Notes: a model not told the origin generated them from the letters alone. A DNA stretch of 64,000 nucleotides from Azomonas tarimensis (GCF_042648805.1 NZ_JBHRXZ010000006.1:1-64000), one strand, 5' to 3'. Positions 23,951 through 35,969 are shown, numbered from the stretch's first letter. Made by a program: numbers and translations.

Positions 23951-24946
23951 ATGCAAGTGAAACACCTGCTGCTGATCGCCATTCTCAGCCTCACAGCCGC
24001 CTGCGCCTCCCAAGATGCGCTTGACGAGAACCTCAGCGAAACCCAGCTCTACCAGCAGGCCCAGCAAGATTTGAGCAACGGCAGCTATACCAGTGCCATT
24101 ACCAAACTGCGGACCCTGGAGTCGCGCTATCCCTTCGGCCGCTATGCCGAGCAGGCGCAACTCGAGCTGACCTACGCCTATTACCGCAACGCGGAGCCGG
24201 AAGCCGCGCGGGCAGCCGCGGATCGCTTCATTCGCCTGCACCCGCAACACCCGAATGTCGACTATGCCTATTACCTGAAGGGACTGGCCTCTTTCGACCA
24301 GGATCGCGGCATGCTGGCGCGTTTCCTGCCGCTGGACATGTCCAAGCGCGACCCTGGCGCCGCGCGCGACTCGTTCAACGAATTCGCCCAGCTTACCGCT
24401 CGCTTCCCGAACAGTCGCTACGCCCCTGACGCCAAGTCGCGCATGGTCTACCTGCGCAACCTGCTGGCAGCCAACGAGATCCATGCGGCCCACTACTACC
24501 TCAAGCGACAGGCTTATGTAGCAGCAGCCAATCGGGGCCGTTACGTGGTGGAGAACTTCCAGGGCACTCCGTCCGTCGCCGATGGCCTGGCAGTGATGAC
24601 CGAGGCCTATCAGCGCCTCGGGCTGCAGGAGCCCGCCGCGGCCAGCCTGGCGACCCTCGAACTGAACTACCCGCAACACGCTTCGCTTTCGCGCGGCCGC
24701 TTCGTGCCGCGCGAAAGCGAGACCGATGGCCGCTCATGGCTCGCTCGCTCCACACTCGGGCTGATCGAGAGCGATGCACCGCCGCCCCGCGCGTCGGATG
24801 CCAATCGCGAGGTCTGGCGCCAGTATCAGCAGGCCCAGCAGGAGCTGCCCGAGGAGATCCGCTCCCCCTCGACCCCGCGCCGCGCCGACGAACCTGCCCA
24901 AGGCCGCAGCTGGCGCAGCCGGCTGACCTTCGGCCTGTTCGACTAG
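23951..24946 (+). CDS. bamD: Outer membrane assembly lipoprotein BamD
   Basis: This 331-residue lipoprotein is a subunit of the BAM complex that inserts beta-barrel proteins. The signal peptide ends LSLTAAC with the lipid-attachment Cys near 17. Five TPR-like repeats follow (about 25-245). The ~85-residue C-terminal extension is absent from E. coli BamD (245 residues) but Pseudomonas homologues are of similar length. It repeats RSWLARSTLGLIES and RSWRSRLTFGLFD. The ATG at 23951 starts the signal peptide; the upstream in-frame region is non-coding. Confidence 0.95.
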   Translation: MQVKHLLLIAILSLTAACASQDALDENLSETQLYQQAQQDLSNGSYTSAITKLRTLESRYPFGRYAEQAQLELTYAYYRNAEPEAARAAADRFIRLHPQHPNVDYAYYLKGLASFDQDRGMLARFLPLDMSKRDPGAARDSFNEFAQLTARFPNSRYAPDAKSRMVYLRNLLAANEIHAAHYYLKRQAYVAAANRGRYVVENFQGTPSVADGLAVMTEAYQRLGLQEPAAASLATLELNYPQHASLSRGRFVPRESETDGRSWLARSTLGLIESDAPPPRASDANREVWRQYQQAQQELPEEIRSPSTPRRADEPAQGRSWRSRLTFGLFD

Positions 24947-24989
24947 CCACCGGTCGCCCCTACGGGTCCGCCAATTCGGGAAGAGAGAC

Positions 24990-25220
24990 ATGGGTCTGTT
25001 CCGCCTGATCATCTTGATTGCGCTGATTGCCGCAGGGGTCTGGGTGTGGCGCAAGCTCACCCGCAAGGTACCGGTGAAGCCAGACCAGCCTGCCCCACCG
25101 ATGGTTCGTTGCGCCCAGTGCGGCGTGCACGTGCCACGCGACCAGGCGCTGCAAGCCGACAGCCAGTGGTATTGCAGCAAGGCCCACCTGGAGCAGCACA
25201 ATGGCACAGGCGGCCAGTGA
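24990..25220 (+). CDS. Small membrane zinc-ribbon-like protein (PP0621 family)
   Basis: This 76-residue protein has one N-terminal membrane segment (LFRLIILIALIAAGVWVW, 3-20), a basic linker and a metal-site-like set C41-x2-C44 and C62-x3-H66. It matches the PP0621 family found next to pilS in Pseudomonas. Function is unknown. GAAGAGAG precedes the ATG. Its last 20 bases overlap the start of pilS, suggesting coupled translation. Confidence 0.8.
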   Translation: MGLFRLIILIALIAAGVWVWRKLTRKVPVKPDQPAPPMVRCAQCGVHVPRDQALQADSQWYCSKAHLEQHNGTGGQ

Positions 25221-26796
25221 CGCCTTTCTGACCAGCCGCTCCGGCGGGCGAATCCTCGGGCTTTATCATTTCTACCGGCTGACCGTCGGCCTGGCGCTGG
25301 TATTGCTTGTCGCCAGCGAACTGCCCAATGAACTGTTGGAATTGAGCAATCCGACTCGCTTTCATCAGGGCGCGGCCGTCTATCTGATACTCAACGTCCT
25401 CGCCAGCCTGGCGATGCGTCAACTCAGGCCCGCCCAGCTCACCGCATTGGTGCTCACCGACGTTCTTTTGCTGCTGGGGCTTTTCTACTTCGCCGGTGGA
25501 ACCCCGAGCGGTATCGGCAACCTGGTGGTGGTCTCTGTCGCCATTGCCAACATCCTGGTCCAGCGTCGCATCGGCCTGCTGGTGGCCGCCACCGCCTCGC
25601 TGGGGCTGGTGTACCTGACCTTCTACCTCAGCCTTGACCATTCAGCGGCGAGCAGCCAGTTCGTCCAGGCTGGCGCGCTCGGTGCGCTGTGTTTCGCCGC
25701 CGCACTGCTGGTACAGGGCCTTACCCAGCGACTACGGGTCAGCGAAAGCCTGGCGCGGCAACGCGCCGAGGACGTTGCCAATCTCGAGGCGCTCAACGCG
25801 CTCATCCTGCAACGCATGCGGACCGGCATCCTCGTGCTGGACCCGCATAACCGGGTACTCCTGGCCAATCATGGTGCCATGAGCCTGCTCGACCAACAGG
25901 ACCTGGAGTCGAAGCAGATCGACACGCAGTGTCCCGGACTTCACCAGCGGCTGCAGCAATGGCTACAGAACCCCACACGCCGCCCCGACCCGCTGGAGGC
26001 CACTCCCGACGGCCCGACGCTGCAACCGAGCTTTACTCCACTGCAACACGGAGACCAGACCAACCTGCTCATCTTTCTCGAAGACCTTTCCCAGGTCGCG
26101 CAACAGGCGCAGCAATTGAAACTCGCATCCCTGGGCCGCCTCACCGCGGGTATCGCCCACGAGATCCGCAACCCGCTCGGCGCCATCAGCCATGCGGCCC
26201 AATTGCTGGAGGAATCGGAAGTACTGGAAGGACCGGACCGGCGCCTCGCGCAGATCATCCAGGATCATTCCCGGCGCATGAACCTGATCATCGAGAATGT
26301 GCTGCAACTGTCCCGACGGCGCCAGGCCGAGCCCCAGCTGCTCGACCTGAAATACTGGCTTCACCGCTTCGCCAGCGAGTTTCGCGCTCGCTTGAGCCCG
26401 AACCAGCAGTTGCACGTGGAAGTCTCCGGCAATGCCCTGAAGACCCGAATGGATCCCAACCAATTCATTCAGGTGCTCTCCAACCTGGTGCAGAACGGGC
26501 TGCGCTATAGCGCGCAACAGCATTCCACAGCCCAGGTCTGGCTCAAGCTCTACTGCGAAGAACGCACCGAGCTGCCCACGCTGGAAATCCAGGACGACGG
26601 CCCCGGCGTACCGCCCGAGGACGCCCAGCACATATTCGAGCCCTTCTTCACCACCGACACCAATGGCACCGGCCTTGGCCTGTACCTCTCACGCGAGCTC
26701 TGCGAAAGCAACCAGGCGCGGATCGACTACCTGCCGCGCGAGGGCGGCGGTAGCTCCTTCCGGATCATCTTCGCCCACCCTCGCAAGCTCGGCTGA
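25201..26796 (+). CDS. pilS: Two-component sensor kinase PilS
   Basis: This 531-residue inner-membrane kinase has six hydrophobic segments in the first ~185 residues, a PAS-like domain (about 200-310), the H-box AHEIRNPLGAISHAAQLL, an N-box NLVQNGLRYS and G-boxes DDGPGVPP and GTGLGLYLS. PilS senses inner-membrane PilA and controls PilR for pilin transcription in Pseudomonas. GGAG lies seven bases upstream of the ATG at 25201. pilR follows 86 bp downstream. Confidence 0.93.
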   Translation: MAQAASDAFLTSRSGGRILGLYHFYRLTVGLALVLLVASELPNELLELSNPTRFHQGAAVYLILNVLASLAMRQLRPAQLTALVLTDVLLLLGLFYFAGGTPSGIGNLVVVSVAIANILVQRRIGLLVAATASLGLVYLTFYLSLDHSAASSQFVQAGALGALCFAAALLVQGLTQRLRVSESLARQRAEDVANLEALNALILQRMRTGILVLDPHNRVLLANHGAMSLLDQQDLESKQIDTQCPGLHQRLQQWLQNPTRRPDPLEATPDGPTLQPSFTPLQHGDQTNLLIFLEDLSQVAQQAQQLKLASLGRLTAGIAHEIRNPLGAISHAAQLLEESEVLEGPDRRLAQIIQDHSRRMNLIIENVLQLSRRRQAEPQLLDLKYWLHRFASEFRARLSPNQQLHVEVSGNALKTRMDPNQFIQVLSNLVQNGLRYSAQQHSTAQVWLKLYCEERTELPTLEIQDDGPGVPPEDAQHIFEPFFTTDTNGTGLGLYLSRELCESNQARIDYLPREGGGSSFRIIFAHPRKLG

Positions 26797-26882
26797 GCCG
26801 AGGGCTGGAACCTGACTCCGTGCCATACACCCGAGCGACGAAGGGTTAAACTAGCCAACCCGCTCCCGACAGACATGCCATC

Positions 26883-28223
26883 ATGACCCGCAACCGCAAA
26901 GCGCTGATCATCGACGACGAACCGGACATCCGGGAACTGCTTGAGATCACCCTTGGGCGGATGAAGCTGGAAACCCGGTCAGCCTGCAATCTCAAGGAAG
27001 CCCGCGAATGCCTGGCGCGGGAGCGCTATGACCTGTGCCTGACCGACATGCGTCTGCCTGATGGCAGTGGCCTGGAACTGGTGCAGCATATCCAGCAGCG
27101 CTACCCCGAGCTGCCGGTCGCCATGATCACCGCCTACGGCAGCCTGGATACGGCGATTGGTGCACTCAAGGCAGGCGCTTTCGATTTCCTGACCAAACCG
27201 GTGGACCTCAATCGACTGAGGGAGCTGGTCAATAGCGCCCTGCGCCTGCCCGCCCCCTCACGCCCAGGCGACGAGGAACCGGTCGGCAGCCGGCTTCTGG
27301 GCGAAGCGCCACCAATGAAAGTGTTGCGCAAGCAGATCGGTAAACTCGCGCGCAGCCAGGCACCCGTCTACATCAGCGGCGAATCCGGCACCGGCAAGGA
27401 ACTGGTGGCGCGCCTGATCCATGAACAGGGGCCGCGGGCCGAGCGCGCCTTCGTCCCGGTCAACTGCGGCGCCATCCCCAGCGAGCTGATGGAGAGCGAA
27501 TTCTTCGGCCACAAGAAAGGCAGCTTCACCGGCGCGATCGAAGACAAGCCTGGGCTGTTCCAGAGCGCCAACGGCGGCACCCTGTTTCTCGATGAGGTCG
27601 CCGACCTGCCGCTGGCGATGCAGGTCAAGCTGCTGCGCGTCATCCAGGAAAAAGCGGTGCGCGCGGTGGGCGGGCATCAGGAGGTGGTGGTCGACGTGCG
27701 CGTCCTCAGCGCGACCCACAAGGACCTCGCCGCCGAGGTTGCCGCGGGACGTTTTCGCCAGGATCTCTACTATCGACTGAACGTCATCGAGCTGAACGTC
27801 CCGCCGTTGCGCGATCGCCGCGAGGACATTCCGCTGCTCGCCGAAGCGATGCTGGCGCGCCTGACCAGTACTGCGGGGTTGGCTCGCCTGCACCCCGACG
27901 CCCTGGCCAAGCTCCAGCACTACCGATTCCCCGGTAATGTCCGCGAACTGGAGAATATGCTCGAGCGCGCCTACACCCTTTGCGAGGACGACGAGATCAA
28001 GGCCAGCGACCTGCGCCTGGCCGATACCCCTGCGATTGCAGGCGGTGAAGAGGCTGACCTGGCTCAGGTCAGCAACCTGGAAGACCACCTCGAAGACATC
28101 GAGCGCAAACTCATCATGCAGGCACTCGAGGAAACCCGCTGGAACCGCACCGCCGCAGCGCAGCGTCTGGGGCTGAGCTTCCGCTCCATGAGGTACCGGC
28201 TGAAAAAGCTGGGGCTGGATTAG
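26883..28223 (+). CDS. pilR: Sigma-54-dependent response regulator PilR
   Basis: This 446-residue NtrC-type activator has a receiver (DDEPD near 11-15; phosphoacceptor in CLTDMRLPDGSG), an AAA+ domain (GESGTGKE Walker A, GSFTGA loop that contacts sigma-54, FLDEVADL Walker B) and a Fis-type HTH at the end (NRTAAAQRLGLSFRSMRYRLKKLGL). It activates pilA through RpoN. The usual GAFTGA is GSFTGA here, a common natural variant. No pilin genes are visible in the window. Confidence 0.95.
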   Translation: MTRNRKALIIDDEPDIRELLEITLGRMKLETRSACNLKEARECLARERYDLCLTDMRLPDGSGLELVQHIQQRYPELPVAMITAYGSLDTAIGALKAGAFDFLTKPVDLNRLRELVNSALRLPAPSRPGDEEPVGSRLLGEAPPMKVLRKQIGKLARSQAPVYISGESGTGKELVARLIHEQGPRAERAFVPVNCGAIPSELMESEFFGHKKGSFTGAIEDKPGLFQSANGGTLFLDEVADLPLAMQVKLLRVIQEKAVRAVGGHQEVVVDVRVLSATHKDLAAEVAAGRFRQDLYYRLNVIELNVPPLRDRREDIPLLAEAMLARLTSTAGLARLHPDALAKLQHYRFPGNVRELENMLERAYTLCEDDEIKASDLRLADTPAIAGGEEADLAQVSNLEDHLEDIERKLIMQALEETRWNRTAAAQRLGLSFRSMRYRLKKLGLD

Positions 28224-28308
28224 AGCCGAAAAAGCCCTGGAGCCGGGAGGCTGAACGAAAGGACACCTCGCGCCCTCGTCCAGCCTTCAGCGCCTTTCTT
28301 GCGGCTCT
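28222..28308. terminator. Large inverted repeat between pilR and the DUF2333 gene (repeat copy E)
   Basis: AGAGCCG (28222-28228) pairs with CGGCTCT (28302-28308), and inside it AGGCTGAACGA (28248-28258) pairs with TCGTCCAGCCT with one mismatch. The A-rich and T-rich flanks inside the outer stem allow termination in both directions between these convergent genes. The element is also copy E of the dispersed repeat family, ending a few bases from the DUF2333 stop. Confidence 0.5.
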
Positions 28309-28315
28309 TCGCCCC

Positions 28316-29353
28316 TTACCCCTGCGCCAGCAGCGCGCGCAGGTCCATGATCGCGGCGTTGGCGCGAGAGATGTAATTGGCCATGACCAGCGAATGGTTG
28401 GCAAGCATGCCGAAACCGCTACCGTTGAGCACCATGGGGCTCCAGAGGGGTTCCTGGGCGGCCTCCAGTTCGCGAATGATCTGGCGAACGCTGACCGTCG
28501 CGTTCTTTTTCGCCAGCACGTCGGCGAAATCTACTTCGATGGCGCGCAGCAGGTGCGAGAGTGCCCAGGCGTGACCTCGCGCCTCATAGAAGATGTTGTC
28601 GATCTGCATCCAGGGCGTTTCGACAAACTCCTCTTCCACCGGCGGCACTACGCCGGCCTGGACCTGCTCGGGCGGTAGAGCAAAATCCAGGCGTACCCGT
28701 CCGACGCTGGCAGAGAGCCGCTGGGACAGCGAACCGAGGCGGGTCGAGACATCACCAAGCCAGCCATTGAGGTTGTCGGCGCGGGCATGGAACTGTGCCT
28801 GCGGCTGCTCGGCGCTCAGCCTTGCCAAGTAGCGATCGAGCGAGCGAATGCCCTCGCGATACTCGGTCTCCGAAGCCGGCAATGCCCAGCTGCGGTTGTT
28901 GAAATGAAACAGCGGTTCGCCCCGCGCCAGGTCACGGTCCTCGGCCGATTGGGACTGCGAGCGGGCAAAATCCTTGCGCAGGGCACGACTCATGTCGCGC
29001 ACCTGGGTCAGCACGCCATATTCCCAGCTGGGCATGTTGTCCAGCCAGACGCCGGGCGGGGCGACGTCGTTGCTGAGATAGCCACCTGGTTTGTCAAGCA
29101 GGGTGCCGGCGACGCGCTTCAGGGTTTCCACCGTGGTGTAGCCCGTCACCAATTGACGCTGGCTCGCCTCCGCGGCCTCCCGGGCGTGCTGCTGCACCGA
29201 GAAGGCCGCAGGCTCGCGGCTCCAGTACCAGCCCAGTACCAGGAGCACCAGCAGATACACACCAGCCAGGCCCGCCAACAGCTTCAGCAAATTCTGCCGC
29301 TTGCTGCTCGCACCTGCCCCACCCACGCTCAGACGACTCTTCCAGTCCCGCAT
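28316..29353 (-). CDS. DUF2333 family membrane protein
   Basis: This 345-residue protein has one N-terminal membrane anchor (LLKLLAGLAGVYLLVLLVLGWYW, about 22-44) and a large periplasm-facing helical domain. It matches DUF2333, a family conserved in Pseudomonas whose function I do not know. The ATG at 29353 (MRDWKSRL) begins the cytoplasmic basic stretch before the anchor; a 12-codon extension upstream is less likely. It is convergent with pilR. Confidence 0.8.
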   Translation of the reverse strand: MRDWKSRLSVGGAGASSKRQNLLKLLAGLAGVYLLVLLVLGWYWSREPAAFSVQQHAREAAEASQRQLVTGYTTVETLKRVAGTLLDKPGGYLSNDVAPPGVWLDNMPSWEYGVLTQVRDMSRALRKDFARSQSQSAEDRDLARGEPLFHFNNRSWALPASETEYREGIRSLDRYLARLSAEQPQAQFHARADNLNGWLGDVSTRLGSLSQRLSASVGRVRLDFALPPEQVQAGVVPPVEEEFVETPWMQIDNIFYEARGHAWALSHLLRAIEVDFADVLAKKNATVSVRQIIRELEAAQEPLWSPMVLNGSGFGMLANHSLVMANYISRANAAIMDLRALLAQG

Positions 29354-29452
29354 CCACTCATCTCCAGGCTGCCCCGCTACGCAGGTCAAAGCGCTGCACT
29401 ATATCACTCTGGTTCTGACGCAACGGCAGCTGCCACCTGAACGGAAGGCGAC

Positions 29453-31708
<2,256 letters not shown>

Positions 31709-31755
31709 GGCGGAGTCCCGGGGGGTTGGGGCTGCGAAGGGCGCGCAATATAGCA

Positions 31756-31790
31756 CAAAAAACGAACAGATATCCGAGTGGAACACTCGG
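31756..31790 (-). terminator. Possible terminator after alr
   Basis: CCGAGTG (31774-31780) and CACTCGG (31784-31790) form a perfect 7-bp stem with a 3-nt loop. On the minus strand it is followed 12 bases later by TTTTTT. It lies about 90 bp after the alr stop; the delay before the T-run makes the call tentative. The rest of the 169-bp gap shows no gene. Confidence 0.4.
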
Positions 31791-31877
31791 GCATTCAATA
31801 GCCGATGAAATGCTGACGCTACGGAACGAGCATCGTCTTCACGCTGAGCCTCCGGCCTCTTTGCCTGCTCTGGCGCT

Positions 31878-32951
31878 CTACCGGTAGCGCCTCGGGACGC
31901 GCCCGGTCACCTTGGTCAGCAGTTCGTAGCCGATGGTGCCGCACGAATGGGCCAACTGATCGACAGGCATCTGTCGGCCCCACAGCTCCACCTCGTCGCC
32001 GAGCCTGGCCTCGGGCAGGTCGGTGAGGTCGACCGCGAGCATGTCCATCGACACCCGGCCGGCCAGCGGTACAGGCTGGCCACGGATGACCACCTCGGCG
32101 CCCGGGCCGGCGTGGCGGGGGTAGCCGTCGGCATAGCCGCAACTCACCGTACCGATGAGAGAGGGCCGCCGCGCCAGCCAGGTTCCGCCATAGCCTACGC
32201 AGTCGCCCACCTGAACCTCGCGAATGGCGATGATCTGGGCGGTGAGGCTCATCACCGGTTCCAGTCCCAGACTGGCTGCGCTGCGATCAGCGAACGGGGT
32301 CGCGCCGTAGAGCATGATACCGGGCCGGATCCAGTCCAGATGCGCTTGCGGCAGGCTGAGAATCGCCGCCGAGTTGGCCATGGAACGGTTGTTGAATTCA
32401 GTCGCGGGCAGCGCATTGAAACGAGCAAGCTGCTGCTGAGTGAGCGGATGGCCCTGCTCATCGGCGCAGGCGAAGTGGCTCATCAAGTTCAGCTCGGCGA
32501 CCTGGGGCGCCCCCCGCAGGCGCCCCTGCCAGTTGCGCGCCTCGCTGTGCCCCAACCCCAGGCGATGCATGCCGCTATCCAGCTTGAGCCAGACATTGAG
32601 CGGACGCGTCAGCGAGGCACTCAGCAAAGCCTGGGCCTGCGCCTCGCCCTGAACCGCGACGTCGAGCTGCAGCTGGGCGGCTGCCTGATATTCGGAGGGC
32701 TCGAAACAGCCTTCGAGCAGAAGAATGCGCGCCTCGCCATGCATTGCCCTTACTTCTGCGCCCTCTTCCAGGCTGGCCACGGCAAACCCATCGGACACGT
32801 CACGCAAGGTCACCACCGCCTCCCGCACACCGTGCCCGTAGGCGTTGGCCTTCACCACCGCAAAGGCCCGACACCCCGGGGCGAAACGCTTGGCGAGCAG
32901 GTAATTGTTACGCAGCGCAGTCAAATCGACAGTGGCAACGAGGGGGCGCAT
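31878..32951 (-). CDS. alr: Alanine racemase
   Basis: This 357-residue PLP enzyme interconverts L- and D-alanine for peptidoglycan. The PLP-binding Lys is K34 in VVKANAYGHG and the second catalytic base is the Tyr in CVGYGGTW (near 253). Fold-type III barrel and C-terminal beta domain are complete. ATG 32951 (MRPLVATVDL) is the conserved start. Pseudomonas also has a catabolic DadX; the dnaB neighbour supports the biosynthetic Alr. Confidence 0.95.
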   Translation of the reverse strand: MRPLVATVDLTALRNNYLLAKRFAPGCRAFAVVKANAYGHGVREAVVTLRDVSDGFAVASLEEGAEVRAMHGEARILLLEGCFEPSEYQAAAQLQLDVAVQGEAQAQALLSASLTRPLNVWLKLDSGMHRLGLGHSEARNWQGRLRGAPQVAELNLMSHFACADEQGHPLTQQQLARFNALPATEFNNRSMANSAAILSLPQAHLDWIRPGIMLYGATPFADRSAASLGLEPVMSLTAQIIAIREVQVGDCVGYGGTWLARRPSLIGTVSCGYADGYPRHAGPGAEVVIRGQPVPLAGRVSMDMLAVDLTDLPEARLGDEVELWGRQMPVDQLAHSCGTIGYELLTKVTGRVPRRYR

Positions 32952-33011
32952 GGGGCAGTCCTTGGCGGGAGGCAGGGTGTACATTCTCGAACGAGGACAG
33001 AGAGGCCGCAA

Positions 33012-33090
33012 GCGGCTGGAGGCGGCACCGCGCCACCCACCTCGTCCAGCCTCAGGCCTACAGCGCTCTTATCGGCTATTCGGTTTTCGC
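33012..33090 (-). repeat. Dispersed inverted repeat, copy F (dnaB-alr gap)
   Basis: GGCTGGAGGCGGCACCGCG, then CTCGTCCAGCCTCAGGC, CAGCGCTCTTATCGGCTATTCG and a T-rich end reach the dnaB stop at 33091. The CAGCGCT-TTAT-GGCT-TTCG core is shared with copy B. Confidence 0.55.
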
Positions 33091-34488
33091 TTATTCATCA
33101 TCGTCGAACTGATAGCTTCCCGGCGCCAGGTTCTCGAAGCGAGTGTACTTGCCGAGAAAGGCCAGGCGCACCGTGCCGATCGGGCCGTTTCGCTGCTTGC
33201 CGATGATGATTTCGGCCACGCCCTTGTGCTCGGTTTCCGGATGGTATACCTCGTCCCGGTAGACGAACATGATGATGTCGGCGTCCTGCTCGATGGCGCC
33301 GGATTCCCGCAGATCGGAGTTGACCGGGCGCTTGTTCGGTCGCTGTTCAAGTGAGCGGTTGAGCTGCGACAGTGCCACCACCGGGCAGTTGAACTCCTTG
33401 GCCAGCGCCTTGAGCGAGCGGGAGATTTCCGAAATCTCGTTGGTCCGGTTATCCCCCGAGGAGCCCGGAATCCGCATCAGCTGCAGGTAGTCGACCATGA
33501 TCATGGCAATCTCACCGTGCTCACGAGCCAGGCGACGGGCGCGGGCGCGCATCTCCGTAGGCGAGATGCCGGCCGTATCGTCGATGAACAGCTTGCGTTC
33601 GTTGAGCAGATTGACCGCCGAGGTCAGCCGTGGCCAGTCGTCGTCGTCGAGCTTGCCGCTTCGCACCTTGGTCTGGTCGATGCGCCCCAGGGAGGAGAGC
33701 ATCCGCATGACAATGGAGTCGGATGGCATCTCGAGGGAAAACACCAGTACCGCCTTGTCGCTGCGCAGCACCGCGTTTTCGACCAGGTTCATGGCAAAGG
33801 TGGTCTTGCCCATCGAAGGCCGGCCGGCAACGATCACCAGATCAGCCGCCTGCAAACCACTGGTCTTTTCGTCCAGGTCGGTAAAACCGGTGGACACACC
33901 GGTGATCCCCTCGTTGGTATTGAACAGGGTATCGATCCGGTCGATGGTCTTGACCAGGATCTCGTTGATCCCGACCGGCCCCCCGGTCTTCGGGCGCGCC
34001 TCGGCAATCTGGAAAATCTGCCGCTCAGCCTCGTCGAGCACTTCCTCAGCCGTCTTTCCCTCTGGGAAATAGGCCGTGTCGGCAATCTCGTTGCTGATGG
34101 AGATCAACTGGCGCAACGTGGCCCGTTCGCGAATGATCTGCGCATAGGCCTTGATATTGGCCACAGAGGGCGTGTTCTTCGCGAGCTCACCAAGGTAGCC
34201 CAAACCACCCAGCTGCGACAGCACCCCCTCCTTGTCCAACTGCTCGGACAGGGTCACCACATCGAACGGCTGGTTACGCTCCACCAACCTGACGATGGCG
34301 CGAAAGATGAGACGATGATCGTGGCGGTAGAAATCGCCATCGGACACCTGGTCGGAGACCCGCTCCCAAGCTTCGTTGTCCAGCATCAGGCCGCCAAGCA
34401 CTGCCTGCTCGGCCTCGATGGAATGAGGCGGCACCTTGAGCGCGGCGGTATCGAGGTCGTACTGCTGGGGAGCGCTGATGTCGTTCAT
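33091..34488 (-). CDS. dnaB: Replicative DNA helicase DnaB
   Basis: This 465-residue hexameric helicase unwinds DNA ahead of the replication fork. The N-terminal DnaG-interaction domain starts PPHSIEAEQAVLGGLM; the RecA-like core has Walker A GRPSMGKTTFAMN near 222-234 and DYLQLM as Walker B. ATG 34488 (MNDISAPQQYD) was selected because upstream codons overlap the rplI terminator. No intein is present. It follows the ribosomal operon but is separated from it by a strong terminator. Confidence 0.97.
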   Translation of the reverse strand: MNDISAPQQYDLDTAALKVPPHSIEAEQAVLGGLMLDNEAWERVSDQVSDGDFYRHDHRLIFRAIVRLVERNQPFDVVTLSEQLDKEGVLSQLGGLGYLGELAKNTPSVANIKAYAQIIRERATLRQLISISNEIADTAYFPEGKTAEEVLDEAERQIFQIAEARPKTGGPVGINEILVKTIDRIDTLFNTNEGITGVSTGFTDLDEKTSGLQAADLVIVAGRPSMGKTTFAMNLVENAVLRSDKAVLVFSLEMPSDSIVMRMLSSLGRIDQTKVRSGKLDDDDWPRLTSAVNLLNERKLFIDDTAGISPTEMRARARRLAREHGEIAMIMVDYLQLMRIPGSSGDNRTNEISEISRSLKALAKEFNCPVVALSQLNRSLEQRPNKRPVNSDLRESGAIEQDADIIMFVYRDEVYHPETEHKGVAEIIIGKQRNGPIGTVRLAFLGKYTRFENLAPGSYQFDDDE

Positions 34489-34541
34489 GGCACCGATGAA
34501 TCCGCGAAAATCAACTCGTCGGCGACCTGATCGGGCGCCGC

Positions 34542-34582
34542 AAAAAACAAGGGGCACGGCACTGGCGTCAGTGTCGTGCCCC
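34542..34582 (-). terminator. Rho-independent terminator after rplI
   Basis: On the minus strand GGGGCACG-ACACTG-ACGC-CAGTGC-CGTGCCCC forms a long stem and is followed by TTGTTTTTT. It closes the rpsF-rpsR-DUF2232-rplI operon before dnaB. Confidence 0.9.
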
Positions 34583-34616
34583 GATGCAGGCTAACGCCTA
34601 CAGGCGAAGGTCAGCC

Positions 34617-35063
34617 TCAAGCGGCGATGACGATCACCCTGACGGTCGCCTCGACGTCGGTGTGCAGGTGCACGGCCACGTCGTATTCGCCAACCTGGCG
34701 AATGGTGCCGTTGGGCAGGCGCACTTCGCTCTTGGCCACTTCCACGCCGGAAGCGGTCAGGGCATCGGCGATGTCGGCAGTGCCGATGGAGCCGAACAGC
34801 TTGCCTTCGTCGCCGGCACTGGCGGTGATGGTCACTTCCAGTTCAGCCAGTTGAGCGGAGCGGGTTTCAGCGGACGACTTCTTGTCGGCAGCTTGCTTTT
34901 CCAGCTCGGCACGACGTGCTTCGAATGTCGCGATGTTCTCGGCCGAGGCGATGGTCGCCTTGCGCTGCGGCAGCAGGTAGTTACGCGCGTAACCACCACG
35001 TACATTTACTTTGTCGCCCAGGTTGCCCAGATTGGCGATCTTTTCCAGCAGGATGATTTCCAT
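34617..35063 (-). CDS. rplI: Ribosomal protein bL9
   Basis: This 148-residue large-subunit protein begins MEIILLEKIANLGNLGDKVNVRGGYARN and has the long central helix and C-terminal RNA-binding domain typical of L9. The length is standard. It is the last gene of the operon, 18 bp after the DUF2232 gene. Confidence 0.97.
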   Translation of the reverse strand: MEIILLEKIANLGNLGDKVNVRGGYARNYLLPQRKATIASAENIATFEARRAELEKQAADKKSSAETRSAQLAELEVTITASAGDEGKLFGSIGTADIADALTASGVEVAKSEVRLPNGTIRQVGEYDVAVHLHTDVEATVRVIVIAA

Positions 35064-35081
35064 GACTCTTACCTTCGAAAT

Positions 35082-35969
35082 TTAACCGTTCTCCGGTCCC
35101 GAGCCCCGGTTTCGGGAAGCGCGACCGCGAAAATCCAACAGACTGTCGACAACGGCCAGAAAAGCCAGCAACGGATAGAGCAATTGCACGAACAGCACCA
35201 GCGTGACGTACATCCCGATCAGCCAGAATCGCCCCAGGCGTCCCTGTGCAACCAGCCCGTGTACCAGCGCCAGGCCGGCAAACATCAGCGGTACGCTGCA
35301 CAGCGGCGTCAGCATGGCCGTGCCTGCGCCAAGGTTCGGCCCCAGCAGCGTGGCTGCCAGCAGCGTCAGCCCCAGGAGCGGCGGGAAACGCAACTCCCTG
35401 AACTCACGCCCGAAACCACCCGGGTTGTACAGCACGCCTTGCCAGTAACGCCCAAGCATCAGGCTCACCAGGGTCAGCATCTGCAACAGTGCCGCCAATA
35501 GCCCGGTTATCACGCCAGTCAGCACCGCTTCCAGACGCGCCTGTTCATCGCCCGACATCTGCTCCCACACCCCCGGAAGGGCCTGGGGCAGGAGCTTTTG
35601 CACCTCGCCACTGAGGCTGGCGATGGGCTCATCGAACACGGCGCCCAGCACCAGCGCGTACACCACGCCGAGGCCGACGCTGTACAGCATGACCTGCCGC
35701 CAGGGCAGTTCGCTGCGCAGCGCCAAGGCCAGCGCCAGGGTACCCAGCAGGACCATCGGCACCCGAGGGTCGCCGAGGTACCACCAGACCGCACCGGGCA
35801 AAAGCGCCCAGGCAACTACCCCAAGGCTGTCGCTCAGACCACGCCGCAGCAGTACCAGACTGCTCACGGCGGCGCTCAACCAGAACAGCATCGGCAGCGC
35901 CGCAGAAGCGACCACCACCAGGGTGGCCTGCTTGCGACCACGCATCACAAAATCGGCTAGGGCGCGCAC
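35082..35969 (-). CDS. DUF2232 membrane protein between rpsR and rplI
   Basis: This 295-residue protein has about eight hydrophobic segments and ends in a basic/Gly tail. It corresponds to the DUF2232 protein (PA4933-type) that sits between S18 and L9 in Pseudomonas. Function is unknown; the family is distantly YybS-like. GTG 35969 is used because AAGGAAGAGAG precedes it and the family begins MRALA; an ATG at 35945 is possible. Confidence 0.85.
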   Translation of the reverse strand: MRALADFVMRGRKQATLVVVASAALPMLFWLSAAVSSLVLLRRGLSDSLGVVAWALLPGAVWWYLGDPRVPMVLLGTLALALALRSELPWRQVMLYSVGLGVVYALVLGAVFDEPIASLSGEVQKLLPQALPGVWEQMSGDEQARLEAVLTGVITGLLAALLQMLTLVSLMLGRYWQGVLYNPGGFGREFRELRFPPLLGLTLLAATLLGPNLGAGTAMLTPLCSVPLMFAGLALVHGLVAQGRLGRFWLIGMYVTLVLFVQLLYPLLAFLAVVDSLLDFRGRASRNRGSGPENG